Made by a program: the position numbers and the translations under genes. The notes under the pieces are model-generated. The model saw only the letters and a list, made by a program, of their open reading frames with translations, had not been told where the DNA came from and ran no database searches. 54,461 nucleotides of DNA from an uncultured Erysipelotrichaceae bacterium (GTDB lineage: Bacteria; Bacillota_I; Bacilli_A; Erysipelotrichales; Erysipelotrichaceae): assembly GCA_947167125.1 (NCBI GenBank), contig CAMVGT010000010.1:1-54461 (forward strand). The letters run 5' to 3'. This document shows positions 24,659 to 32,922 of the stretch, piece after piece. The first letter of the stretch is position 1. Each line of letters begins with the position of its first letter.

Positions 24659-25312
24659 ATGATTTGTAAAAACTGCGGAAGACAGCTTCCGGATGAAAGT
24701 CTGTTCTGCGGATACTGCGGAGCTGAACTGGATGAGAACAAAAATGAAACACCTGTCGGACCGGAACCGGCAGTGCCTGCTGAAATAAAACCGGAAAAGA
24801 TTCAGATTCCTGTGGATATCAATGACTTTAAGCCGCTGCTGGATGTATTGAAGGATCCGTTTATGGAACACGGCATCGGCATGTATGCCGGTATCGCGGT
24901 TCTTGTGATCACATTGATTGCCTACTGGATTTCATTCGGATTCAGCTATGGACTCTTAGCGATGATGGTGATCTGCGCATCGACGCTCGCCTTGCTGTAT
25001 ATCGCGCAGAGAAAGGAATTCAGCTTCTCCAAGGCATGGCTGCAGATGTCGGAACTTCTGCTGGTGCCTTCGGTGCTGATCGCGCTGTCCGGTGTCTTCG
25101 GATGGTTCGGACTGAACGCGTTTGTTGTGCTTCTGAGATTATTCCTGCTGGCTGCTGCGATCATGGTGTATGTCTATTCGCTTGAGCGCTATACAAGGAC
25201 ATTGAACAAATGGGGCAAGGCAATCCTGATGGCAATTGTGCTTGCGGTCATGGCTGCCTGCGCATTGAGTTCCCTGTCCTGGGCAGTCTTCAGCAACTTC
25301 CAGCCTTATTAA
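24659..25312 (+). CDS. Zinc-ribbon multi-pass membrane protein
   Basis: This 217-residue protein has an N-terminal zinc ribbon (CKNCG ... FCGYCG, residues 3-21), a Pro/Glu-rich linker, then about six membrane helices from 73 onward. I start at the ATG at 24659 with AAAGGAG upstream. The architecture (cytosolic ribbon plus polytopic membrane part) is common in Bacillota proteins of unknown function. Confidence 0.85.
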   Translation: MICKNCGRQLPDESLFCGYCGAELDENKNETPVGPEPAVPAEIKPEKIQIPVDINDFKPLLDVLKDPFMEHGIGMYAGIAVLVITLIAYWISFGFSYGLLAMMVICASTLALLYIAQRKEFSFSKAWLQMSELLLVPSVLIALSGVFGWFGLNAFVVLLRLFLLAAAIMVYVYSLERYTRTLNKWGKAILMAIVLAVMAACALSSLSWAVFSNFQPY

Positions 25313-25332
25313 GCCTTATTAAGATTTATTTG

Positions 25333-25369
25333 AGATCCGCCCATGTTTGATAACACGGGCGGATCTTTC
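25333..25369 (+). terminator. Terminator after the zinc-ribbon membrane protein
   Basis: AGATCCGCCC (25333-25342) pairs with GGGCGGATCT (25357-25366), then TTTCTGTT. The -10 of the next gene follows at once. Confidence 0.8.
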
Positions 25370-25378
25370 TGTTAAACT
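25370..25378 (+). promoter_or_regulatory. Extended -10 close to the GH25 start codon
   Basis: TGTTAAACT, TG then TAAACT (25373-25378). The predicted start near 25385 is only two or three bases before the ATG at 25388, and there is no Shine-Dalgarno, so the message may be nearly leaderless. Confidence 0.4.
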
Positions 25379-25387
25379 ATTAGCTAT

Positions 25388-26236
25388 ATGACAGGCAGAA
25401 ACAGACGGAAAAGAAAAAATGGCAGTCCGGTCGCTCTGACAATCTTTCTTTCAATTCTGTGCATTGCGATGACAGTGCTCGGAATCAAACTCCGCCAGCA
25501 GGAAATCGCAGTTCATGAAGAGGAGGAAAGGATGATCGAGACGCCTTTCTATACCAATACCTATGACTGGGACAGACTGGAATGGGACGGATGGTTTGTC
25601 AGCTATGAAGATGACAATTATTATTCCATGCAGGGAATCGATGTTTCTTCGCATCAGGAATGGATTGACTGGGACGCGGTGAAAAATGCCGGCGTTGAAT
25701 TTGCGATGATCCGCTGCGGCTACCGCGGCTATGAAACCGGCCGCATCAATAAGGATCCTTATTTTGACCGCAATGTCCAGGAAGCACAGAGACTCGGTAT
25801 CCTGGTGGGCGTCTATTTCTACTCACAGGCGATTTCTCCTGAAGAAGCCAGGGAGGAAGCAGACTTTACATTAAGACAGATTGAAGGGTACACGCTTGAT
25901 CTTCCGGTTGTCTTCGATATGGAAGAATCCGATACCGGAGAAAACGGCAGAATCCTCTCGCTGACAAGGGAAGAAAAAACAGAATGCGCAGTAACCTTTC
26001 TGCATCGGGTGCAGAATGCTGGATATGAAGGAATGGTCTATAACAGCACGATGCTGTTTGATGAACTGTTTATCACGGATTATCTGCAGGAATTTGATAC
26101 CTGGGTTGCGGAATACGGTCCTTATCCCCGCTATCCGTATGAATTCTCCATGTGGCAGTATACTTCTTCCGGTGAAGTTCCCGGCGTTGACGGGGACACC
26201 GATATGGACATTATATTTATTGCAAAAAATGAATGA
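25388..26236 (+). CDS. GH25 muramidase (lysozyme), membrane anchored
   Basis: This 282-residue protein has a basic N-terminus and one membrane helix at about 15-36, then a GH25 domain with GIDVSSHQ (83-90, Asp85), and VVFDMEE (174-180, Asp177 and Glu179), the catalytic set of the family. It cleaves N-acetylmuramic acid bonds in peptidoglycan and probably remodels the cell's own wall. No ribosome binding site precedes the ATG. The stop codon lies within a bidirectional terminator. Confidence 0.9.
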   Translation: MTGRNRRKRKNGSPVALTIFLSILCIAMTVLGIKLRQQEIAVHEEEERMIETPFYTNTYDWDRLEWDGWFVSYEDDNYYSMQGIDVSSHQEWIDWDAVKNAGVEFAMIRCGYRGYETGRINKDPYFDRNVQEAQRLGILVGVYFYSQAISPEEAREEADFTLRQIEGYTLDLPVVFDMEESDTGENGRILSLTREEKTECAVTFLHRVQNAGYEGMVYNSTMLFDELFITDYLQEFDTWVAEYGPYPRYPYEFSMWQYTSSGEVPGVDGDTDMDIIFIAKNE

Positions 26237-26259
26237 CGCCGGCTGACGTCATTCATTTT
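26226..26259. terminator. Perfect bidirectional terminator overlapping both stop codons
   Basis: AAAATGAATGACG (26226-26238) is an exact inverse of CGTCATTCATTTT (26247-26259) around an eight-base loop. The arms encode the last residues (Asn-Glu) and TGA stop of both the GH25 and YigZ genes. Confidence 0.88.
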
Positions 26260-26863
26260 CAATTACTCTTTCTCTTGTGACGGTTCTGCGGAAGCTCGGC
26301 TCCACTGTTCCTCTTGATAAATCGCGGACTGTTTCAGGAATATCCTTGCGGTCGGTCTGGATGATGCAGGTAACCTGTTCATCATATTCCTGATCGATGA
26401 TTTCCGTATTTCTTCTGAGCCAGTTTTCCAAAGTTCCGGAAAGATCATACGGATAGGTGACTCTCCATTCATCATAGAGAACATCTTCGGTTTTTACGGC
26501 ATGGGCAAGCGCGTCTGCCACTGCGCCGGAATAGGCACGGATCAGTCCGCCGGCTCCGAGCTTCACTCCCCCGAAATAGCGGACAACGCAGGCAGTCACA
26601 TCGCGGATTCCGCTTTTGCGGATGCTTTCAAGCATCGGCACACCGGCTGTACCGGAAGGTTCCTTGTTGTCGGAGGAACGCTGGATCATGTTGTTTTCCC
26701 CGCAGACGTAGGCAGTGCACACATGGGTCGCATCCGGAAATTCCTTCCGGATGGATTCGATATAGGCACGTGCTTCCTCTTCGGTTTCACACCGTTCAAC
26801 ACAGGCAATGAATCTGGATCTGTTGATGACGGTTTCTTCTCTGTATTCTTCTTTCAGACGCAT
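26249..26863 (-). CDS. yigZ: YigZ/IMPACT-family protein
   Basis: This 204-residue protein has the UPF0029 N-terminal domain (INRSRFIACVERC, TAYVCGE, then DNKEPSGTAG at about 70-79 and VVRYFGGVKLGAGGLIRAYS at about 97-116) and a small C-terminal domain. Relatives are linked to translation or stress in eukaryotes (IMPACT); the bacterial role is unsettled. The ATG at 26863 has AGAGG upstream, and longer frames starting upstream would run through the mutL promoter and coding start. Confidence 0.92.
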   Translation of the reverse strand: MRLKEEYREETVINRSRFIACVERCETEEEARAYIESIRKEFPDATHVCTAYVCGENNMIQRSSDNKEPSGTAGVPMLESIRKSGIRDVTACVVRYFGGVKLGAGGLIRAYSGAVADALAHAVKTEDVLYDEWRVTYPYDLSGTLENWLRRNTEIIDQEYDEQVTCIIQTDRKDIPETVRDLSRGTVEPSFRRTVTRERVIENE

Positions 26864-26885
26864 AGAACCTCTTTCGTATACAGAT

Positions 26886-26895
26886 ATTGTATAAT
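26886..26895. promoter_or_regulatory. Overlapping divergent -10 elements of yigZ and mutL
   Basis: ATTGTATAAT contains TATAAT on the plus strand (26890-26895) toward mutL and TACAAT on the minus strand (26891-26886) toward yigZ. The two cannot be opened independently, so transcription of the genes may be mutually exclusive. The -35 boxes are weak. Confidence 0.45.
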
Positions 26896-26915
26896 AAATA
26901 GACAGGTAAAGTACT

Positions 26916-28781
26916 ATGGGAAGAATAAAACAGCTTGATTCCCAGACCGCCAACATGATCGCTGCCGGCGAAGTGGTGGAAAGGCCGATGGGAGTTGTGA
27001 AAGAACTTGTGGATAACGCGATCGATGCCGGTTCAACCAGGATCGATATTTCAATTGAGGAAGGCGGCATTTCAAAAATCACGATCTCCGATAACGGATG
27101 CGGTATGGATGCGGATGACGCGCAGATGGCTTTTCAGCGCCATGCGACTTCCAAGATCCGGAACCAGAATGATCTCTGGTCCATTCATACACTCGGATTT
27201 CGCGGCGAGGCGCTGCCTTCCATCGCGTCTGTTTCCAAAGTGACGATGATTACCAGCGATGGCGAAGACGCCACAAAGATTGTGATTGAATACGGTCAGG
27301 TGACTTCCGTCAGTTCCTATCCCTGCAACCAGGGAACGGAAATCACGGTGGAAGGACTGTTCTACCGTACCCCGGCGAGACTCAAGCATATGCGCTCAGG
27401 CTCCTATGAAGCTTCATTGATTCAGGATGTCATCAGCCGCTTTGCGCTCTCCCATCCGGAAATCTCTTTTCATCTGATTTCCGACGGACGCGACGCATTG
27501 CGCACAACCGGTCAGAACAACCTTCTGGAAGTTCTGTATCAGGTCGGTGGCAGAGGCGCTGCGGAAAATGCGATCCCGGTGCAGTTTGAAGACTATGACT
27601 ATAAAGTGACCGGCTATCTGGTCAAACCGATGATCACCCGTGCTTCCCGTTCGATGATGTATGTATTCCTCAATCAGAGAATGGTAAGGACTTATAAGCT
27701 CTATAAAGCGATTCAGGACGGCTATGAAGATTTCATTGTCAAAGGCAGATATCCTCTCTGTGTTCTGAATATCACCATGGATCCCCATCTGCTCGATGTC
27801 AATGTGCATCCTTCCAAATGGGAAGTCCGCATCTCCAAAGAGATTCAGCTGGAATATCTGATCAGGGACAATGTGCGCAAAGCATTATCCTCCAGTATTC
27901 TTGCCCCGAAGGTAGAACCGGCCAGGGCAAGACAGGAATATTATGAGCCGCTCTCATTTGATACAGACAGTCTGATCCGGGAAGCAGAAACAAAGCAGAA
28001 GCCCGCCGTAAGTGAAAAACCGGCAGAGCCGGTGCAGATGCCTCTGGAAATCAACGAGCCTGTCAAAGAAGAAATGCCTTCCGTGCAGGAGAAGCAGGAT
28101 CTTTATGAAGCCATCCGCAAAGAAGCGGAAGCTGACCGTGCAGTGATGGAAGGAATCACACAGCAGCAGATCAAAGAACCGGAAGCGGAATATACACCCG
28201 TCAGACAGGAATTCCCGCACATGGATGTCATCGGACAGTTCCATGAAAAATTCATTCTCTGCGCTGTTAAGGAAGGCCTTGCGATCATTGACCAGCATGC
28301 GGCACAGGAACGTGTTCATTATGAAGAATATTGTCAGAAGCTGAATCAGAATCCGGTGATGATGGACTGCCTGGTTCCTTTGACGGTTCACGCGTCCAAT
28401 GATCTGGTCAGAAGGGTGGATGAACTGAATGAAGCCGCAGCTGACCTGCATATCACATTTGAACCGTTTGGACCGGATACGCTTGCGGTGCACAGCGTTC
28501 CGGCATGGATGAGCGAGATTGAAGAAGTCCCGTTCCTTGAAGATGTGCTGGACCAGTTCAAAAATGAAAGAGAATCCCGCTATACCAGAATGGAAAAGAA
28601 ACGGATCGCGACGATGGCATGCCATCATTCCATCCGCTTCAACCGTTCTTTAACGATGGATGAAATGAAAGAGGTTGTTCATCAGCTTTCCTTATGCGAG
28701 AATCCGTATCACTGCCCGCACGGCAGACCGACATTCGTGATTCTGGATGAAAAGGAACTGACAAAGGAGTTCCTGCGATGA
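26916..28781 (+). CDS. mutL: DNA mismatch repair protein MutL
   Basis: This 621-residue mismatch-repair ATPase/endonuclease has the GHKL ATPase with ELVDNAIDAG (30-39), DNGCGM (59-64) and GFRGEAL (94-100), the S5-type middle domain with HPSKWEV, a variable linker (about 330-430), and C-terminal endonuclease motif DQHA-x2-E-x4-E (459-470) with CPHGRP near the end. The endonuclease motif means nicking by MutL itself, as in bacteria without MutH. No mutS is adjacent. It overlaps miaA by ATGA. Confidence 0.96.
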   Translation: MGRIKQLDSQTANMIAAGEVVERPMGVVKELVDNAIDAGSTRIDISIEEGGISKITISDNGCGMDADDAQMAFQRHATSKIRNQNDLWSIHTLGFRGEALPSIASVSKVTMITSDGEDATKIVIEYGQVTSVSSYPCNQGTEITVEGLFYRTPARLKHMRSGSYEASLIQDVISRFALSHPEISFHLISDGRDALRTTGQNNLLEVLYQVGGRGAAENAIPVQFEDYDYKVTGYLVKPMITRASRSMMYVFLNQRMVRTYKLYKAIQDGYEDFIVKGRYPLCVLNITMDPHLLDVNVHPSKWEVRISKEIQLEYLIRDNVRKALSSSILAPKVEPARARQEYYEPLSFDTDSLIREAETKQKPAVSEKPAEPVQMPLEINEPVKEEMPSVQEKQDLYEAIRKEAEADRAVMEGITQQQIKEPEAEYTPVRQEFPHMDVIGQFHEKFILCAVKEGLAIIDQHAAQERVHYEEYCQKLNQNPVMMDCLVPLTVHASNDLVRRVDELNEAAADLHITFEPFGPDTLAVHSVPAWMSEIEEVPFLEDVLDQFKNERESRYTRMEKKRIATMACHHSIRFNRSLTMDEMKEVVHQLSLCENPYHCPHGRPTFVILDEKELTKEFLR

Positions 28782-29692
28782 AGAAGGTTCTGGTCATTGC
28801 CGGTCCTACTGCGGTAGGCAAAACATCCTTTTCCATCAAAGCCGCAAAGATGCTCGATGCGGAAATCATCAGCGGCGACTCCATTCAGGTCTACCGGGGA
28901 TTTGATATCGGCTCGGGAAAGGTGACGGAAGAGGAAACAGAAGGGATTGTGCATCATCTGATTGATATCATGGATCCCAATGAATCCTACAGCGCTGCTG
29001 ATTTTCAGAAGATGGCAAGACATGTCATCGACACAAATGAAAAGATGAGCATTATCTGCGGCGGTACCGGTCTGTATCTGAAATCATGTCTTTATGACTA
29101 TACATTCAATGAGGAATCCGGAACCTTTGCGGACGAAAGCCTGGAAGCTTTCACCAATGAGGAGCTCTATGCAAAACTGCTGGAATCCGATCCGGTTCAG
29201 GCGCAGAAGATTCATCCAAACAACCGCAGAAGACTGCTCAGATCACTGACCATTGCCGCAAGAACAGGAAAGCCGCAGAGTGAAATCGAAGCGGAACAGT
29301 CCCATAAAATGATCTATGACACATTCATTGCCGGCTGCACGATGGACAGACAGAAGCTGTATGAAAGAATCAACCGCAGAGTGGAAATGATGTTTGAAGC
29401 AGGTCTTGAAAAAGAAGTGGAAGGACTGCTGAAAAACGGATGTACATTTGATTCTCCCGCAATGAAGGGAATCGGCTATAAAGAATGGCAGGCGTATTTC
29501 CTGGGGAATATGAGCGCGGATGAAGTGAAGGAAGAGATTCAGAAACATTCCAGACAGTTTGCCAAAAGACAGTACACATGGCTGAACCATCAGATGCCGG
29601 TGCACTGGTTTGACATCAGCGACGCCAAAGACACAGAGCGCATTCTGGATGAAATTCTTGAATGGAAGAATACAGGAGGGGACTACCGATGA
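28778..29692 (+). CDS. miaA: tRNA dimethylallyltransferase MiaA
   Basis: This 304-residue enzyme transfers a dimethylallyl group to A37 of tRNAs reading U-starting codons. It has P-loop GPTAVGKTSF (6-15), SGDSIQVYRGFDIGSGK, GGTGLYLKS, and C-terminal RRQYTWL-type block (KRQYTWLNH). It is coupled to mutL by ATGA, a widespread mutL-miaA arrangement, and to the next gene in the same way. Confidence 0.96.
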   Translation: MKKVLVIAGPTAVGKTSFSIKAAKMLDAEIISGDSIQVYRGFDIGSGKVTEEETEGIVHHLIDIMDPNESYSAADFQKMARHVIDTNEKMSIICGGTGLYLKSCLYDYTFNEESGTFADESLEAFTNEELYAKLLESDPVQAQKIHPNNRRRLLRSLTIAARTGKPQSEIEAEQSHKMIYDTFIAGCTMDRQKLYERINRRVEMMFEAGLEKEVEGLLKNGCTFDSPAMKGIGYKEWQAYFLGNMSADEVKEEIQKHSRQFAKRQYTWLNHQMPVHWFDISDAKDTERILDEILEWKNTGGDYR

Positions 29693-30246
29693 ACTACCTG
29701 AAAAAGATCAACCGGAACATCATCGCGGAAGCTGCCGGCAAAGGAATTCTGACCGGAAGCGTCATCGCGCTGCTGATCAATCTGCTTTCGATGTTTCTAG
29801 CCATTGACAGAGGTCTTTTCAGACCGATGGTTCTGCAGCTGGGCTGCAGTGCTGTCTGTGCTCTTCTTGCGGTTCTCTTAAGCATGCGCAAAAGCAATGC
29901 CATCGCAAGGCGTGTCCGCTCGCTGGAAAGGCTCAGCGGTCCGATGAACAATGAGCAGATCCGCACATTATCCAAAGACACAGCCGGATCGGAACACTGG
30001 TTTCTTTCAAAAAGAGGAACCGGATATCAGATCTGGACAAAGGATATTCTGGAACAGGTTTATCTGGAATCGTCCAACCCTGCCGCAGCCAAGGCAGTCA
30101 TTCATCTTGACTGCACAAACGGAAGAAAAGACAAGGTGATTGTCACAAAGTCTCCGGCACTGCAGAGCTTTGTGGAAAGCTGGCAGCCGCAGAATCCGGA
30201 AGATATTAAGGATGAAGCGGAAAATTTGACTTTCGGTCAAATGTGA
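29689..30246 (+). CDS. Uncharacterised membrane protein downstream of miaA
   Basis: This 185-residue protein has two hydrophobic helices (about 20-42 and 46-64) and a cytosolic C-terminal domain with no recognised motif. AGGAGG and an ATGA overlap with miaA support the start at 29689. The end of the gene overlaps the -35 of the next promoter. Confidence 0.8.
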   Translation: MNYLKKINRNIIAEAAGKGILTGSVIALLINLLSMFLAIDRGLFRPMVLQLGCSAVCALLAVLLSMRKSNAIARRVRSLERLSGPMNNEQIRTLSKDTAGSEHWFLSKRGTGYQIWTKDILEQVYLESSNPAAAKAVIHLDCTNGRKDKVIVTKSPALQSFVESWQPQNPEDIKDEAENLTFGQM

Positions 30247-30256
30247 TTACTATATA
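30226..30256 (+). promoter_or_regulatory. Promoter of the Bax-inhibitor-like gene
   Basis: TTGACT (30226-30231), inside the preceding gene's last codons, with TACTAT (16-base spacer, 30248-30253) or TATATA (19-base, 30251-30256) as -10. TTTGAC and GTCAAA around the -35 form a small inverted repeat. Confidence 0.6.
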
Positions 30257-30306
30257 GTTAAGCGGTAAATATTGCCGCATGTAACAAGAAAGGATGGTAA
30301 TTAACT

Positions 30307-31029
30307 ATGAGTGAATTCAATCGTCCGGGTGCTGCATATACATATGAGAGCGGCACAACACTCAATGCATATGTCAGAAAAGTATTCGCGATCATGGCAA
30401 CCGGTGTCGGCGTAACCGCATTGGTCGCATTCCTCGGATACCTCTCATTCTCCAGCGGCGGCTTCGCATACCAGCTGCTTGTCTCCTTCCCGTTTGTCTC
30501 CTGGATTCTGCTGATTGCGGAACTGGGCATCGCGATTGCGATGAGCGCGGGAATCACCCGGTTCTCAACCGGCACATGCACCGCATTGTTCTTTGTCTAT
30601 TCCGCATTGACCGGCGTCACATTCAGCTTCCTGCCGGCAGCCTATGGAATCTCCACAATCTTTACAGCATTCCTGTTTGCGGCAGTTCTGTTCGCATGCT
30701 GCGCAATTATCGGCTATACTACCAATGTTGATCTGACCAGATTCGGCGGACTGCTCATGGGCGGCCTCCTCGCACTGGTGATCATGACAGTTATTTCACT
30801 GTTTATTCCGGCACTGCGCAACAGCCTGTTCATCGGTTATATCGGACTCGGACTGTTCCTTGCGATCACAGCATTTGACATGCAGAGGATTAAGCAGTTC
30901 TATTATGGTACGGGTACAGACGGAACAATGCGTTCCAACCTTGCCGTCTACGCTGCTTTCCAGCTCTATCTGGACTTCATCAACATCTTCCTCAAGGTTC
31001 TGCAGATCCTTGGAAACAGAAGAGACTGA
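30307..31029 (+). CDS. Bax inhibitor-1 / YccA-family membrane protein
   Basis: This 240-residue protein has a short soluble N-terminus and seven hydrophobic helices from about residue 22, with the late DMQRIKQFYYG segment and ALQLYLDFINIFL-like ending typical of the BI-1/YccA/YetJ family. YetJ is a pH-sensitive calcium leak channel; E. coli YccA modulates FtsH. Which applies here cannot be told. AAGGATGG lies upstream. Confidence 0.92.
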   Translation: MSEFNRPGAAYTYESGTTLNAYVRKVFAIMATGVGVTALVAFLGYLSFSSGGFAYQLLVSFPFVSWILLIAELGIAIAMSAGITRFSTGTCTALFFVYSALTGVTFSFLPAAYGISTIFTAFLFAAVLFACCAIIGYTTNVDLTRFGGLLMGGLLALVIMTVISLFIPALRNSLFIGYIGLGLFLAITAFDMQRIKQFYYGTGTDGTMRSNLAVYAAFQLYLDFINIFLKVLQILGNRRD

Positions 31030-31048
31030 AGCTGATCAGCGGTTACAG

Positions 31049-31078
31049 GCAGGTTCCCGAAAGAGAACCTGCTTTTTA
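31049..31078 (+). terminator. Terminator of the Bax-inhibitor-like gene
   Basis: GCAGGTTC (31049-31056) pairs with GAACCTGC (31065-31072), then TTTTTAATTT. Confidence 0.88.
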
Positions 31079-31106
31079 ATTTCTATATTTCAGAAGGGAG
31101 GGGAAA

Positions 31107-31811
31107 ATGAGACTGGAAGAATACAGATTTACAGAATACTATCACCAGTACATTACGATCGAGGCTGACGTGCTGACCGATCAGCTGAGCGATAAGATCG
31201 ATGTTCATGAAGATGACTGCTATGCGTTATGTTCCTGCTATTGCGCGGCGGACGGATATCTGGAATTCAATGTCCTTTCGATCGGACCGACATGGGAAAC
31301 ATGCACCAGAGGACTGGACCAGAAGGAAATGCTCGGCACATTTACGGTTGATCAGGTTTATCAGCAGGAAGCCAGAATCGCGGAACCCGATTTTGAGATG
31401 ATCGCAAAGAATGTCCCGTTTCTGGAAATGATGGATCAGGGTACGGATGAAGATCTTCTGACAACCAGACTGGATCCCCGTCTGGATCAGTTAAGGGATC
31501 CGGCGTTCCCGGATATTGTTCTTGCAGGATTTACGGTCGGTCAGACGATCGAGGAATATGAAATGAGAATCACCGGCGTCAGAGGCCCGTTCCTGATCGG
31601 AACGATGGAAGAGGAGCCGCCGGAAGAAACCGGAGCGCATCTGGATGATCCGGTGTGGGCTGTTCCCTATATCTATGAAGGGGAATGCCATCTGTTTATT
31701 CTTTATGCAGGTGAAAACCTGACGAAGGATCAGATGGAACAGCGTGATACAATCATTCAGGAAATGAACCGGTACGGTATCACATTCAACGGAATTGCAC
31801 TGCGCAATTAA
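31107..31811 (+). CDS. Uncharacterised acidic protein in operon with a CpXC protein
   Basis: This 234-residue acidic soluble protein has no signal peptide, membrane helix or family signature that I recognise. It contains a CYALCSCYC cysteine cluster near residues 38-46. AGGGAGGGG precedes the ATG. The CpXC-domain gene begins 11 bases after its stop, so the two probably act together. Confidence 0.82.
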   Translation: MRLEEYRFTEYYHQYITIEADVLTDQLSDKIDVHEDDCYALCSCYCAADGYLEFNVLSIGPTWETCTRGLDQKEMLGTFTVDQVYQQEARIAEPDFEMIAKNVPFLEMMDQGTDEDLLTTRLDPRLDQLRDPAFPDIVLAGFTVGQTIEEYEMRITGVRGPFLIGTMEEEPPEETGAHLDDPVWAVPYIYEGECHLFILYAGENLTKDQMEQRDTIIQEMNRYGITFNGIALRN

Positions 31812-31822
31812 CAGGAGAACCT

Positions 31823-32467
31823 ATGAGCACATCACATGATATCAAATACAAATGTCCCTATTGCGGAAGGGACTTCACAATCACAGTCTATGACAGCGTC
31901 AATGCGCAGAGCGATCCGGATTTAAGAGAGCGCAGCCTGAGCGGAGATCTCTTCCGCCATTCCTGTCCTCACTGCAAGACGGACTTCATGATCCAGAATC
32001 CGCTTGTCTATTCCGATCCGGAAAAGAAATTCCTGATCTGGCTTTCCAATGAGGAAGCGACAGATGCCCTGGCATCCCTTGCAAAGCCTCTGGATCAGCA
32101 GGGATATACACTGCGCAGATGCGGAACAATCCAGGAATTCACGGAAAAGATCCAGATCTTCGAGGACGGTGTCAGCGACATCGTCGCAGAGCTGGCAAAG
32201 TATGACAGCTTCATTGAATTCATTGACAGCCGCAACGGCAACCCGGCGGATGTCACATCGGTTGAGTATCAGAAGACCGAAGACGGCGTCATGAAAATCA
32301 ATGTACGCACAGATGACAAAGGACTCTCCTTCCTGATTCCGACCGCGATGCTGGAAGAGGAAATCCGTGCGCAGAGCGACCGCTATGAAGCGGAAAACAC
32401 ATCGTTTCCGCGCATCAACAGCGACTGGCTGATCAGTCTGTTTACAGAATCGGACGGCCAGGCCTGA
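31823..32467 (+). CDS. CpXC-domain protein
   Basis: This 214-residue protein begins with two CPxC motifs (KCPYCGRDF and SCPHCKTDF) about 40 residues apart, defining the CpXC domain, a zinc-ribbon-like fold of unknown role found mostly in gut Bacillota. The C-terminal two thirds is predicted alpha/beta with no known motif. AGGAG precedes the start. Confidence 0.85.
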   Translation: MSTSHDIKYKCPYCGRDFTITVYDSVNAQSDPDLRERSLSGDLFRHSCPHCKTDFMIQNPLVYSDPEKKFLIWLSNEEATDALASLAKPLDQQGYTLRRCGTIQEFTEKIQIFEDGVSDIVAELAKYDSFIEFIDSRNGNPADVTSVEYQKTEDGVMKINVRTDDKGLSFLIPTAMLEEEIRAQSDRYEAENTSFPRINSDWLISLFTESDGQA

Positions 32468-32484
32468 AAGACATAAAAATAAAA

Positions 32485-32528
32485 GGAGCCGGATAAGCTC
32501 CTCATGAACCGGACAGATGTCCGGTTTT
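32485..32528. terminator. Terminator region between CpXC and DUF3592-like genes
   Basis: A small hairpin GGAGC/GCTCC is followed by AACCGGAC (32507-32514) pairing with GTCCGGTT (32519-32526) and TT. The stop codon of the convergent gene begins in the final Ts. Confidence 0.7.
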
Positions 32529-32859
32529 AATATTTGCCGACATAGACAGGAAGTTCAGGATGATTGCGGACATATCTGATCCGGATTCTTTCACCGACGG
32601 TAAACGGAGCGTTCGGATTGGACAGGATTCCTTCCATGCGCCGTCCGTCTTCTGTGATATAGGAAACATGAATATCATATTCGATGCTGCGTACGGAAAC
32701 TCTCCCTGCAATTTCTTTTTCCACAATCTGTGTTACTTCAGCATTTGTTTCAATTCCGCTTCTTCTGACCCTGACCTGGTAGTAAATTGTATAAATACAT
32801 CCGATCGCCAGCAGGGACAGTATGATGAAGGAAAACGGATCATTCAGCAGCTTTGACAT
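32527..32859 (-). CDS. DUF3592-like small membrane protein
   Basis: This 110-residue protein has one N-terminal helix (about 8-26) followed by a small beta-rich domain containing IEYDIHVSYITEDGR and FTVGERIRIRY, as in DUF3592 proteins. The start at 32859 has GGAGGTGGAG upstream. Function unknown. Confidence 0.8.
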   Translation of the reverse strand: MSKLLNDPFSFIILSLLAIGCIYTIYYQVRVRRSGIETNAEVTQIVEKEIAGRVSVRSIEYDIHVSYITEDGRRMEGILSNPNAPFTVGERIRIRYVRNHPELPVYVGKY

Positions 32860-32922
32860 ATCTCCACCTCCGTTTTCAGCATAATTCAATATCACAGGCG
32901 ATGGAAGCAGAAGCTTTTATAT

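Noticed and set aside
25303..25325. Direct repeat AGCCTTATTA / AGCCTTATTA at the end of the zinc-ribbon membrane gene
   Set aside because: A single short duplication across the stop codon; probably slippage with no wider pattern.
26864..27082. N-terminal extension of YigZ by 73 codons
   Set aside because: It would cross the divergent promoter and mutL start; a good ribosome binding site precedes the ATG at 26863.
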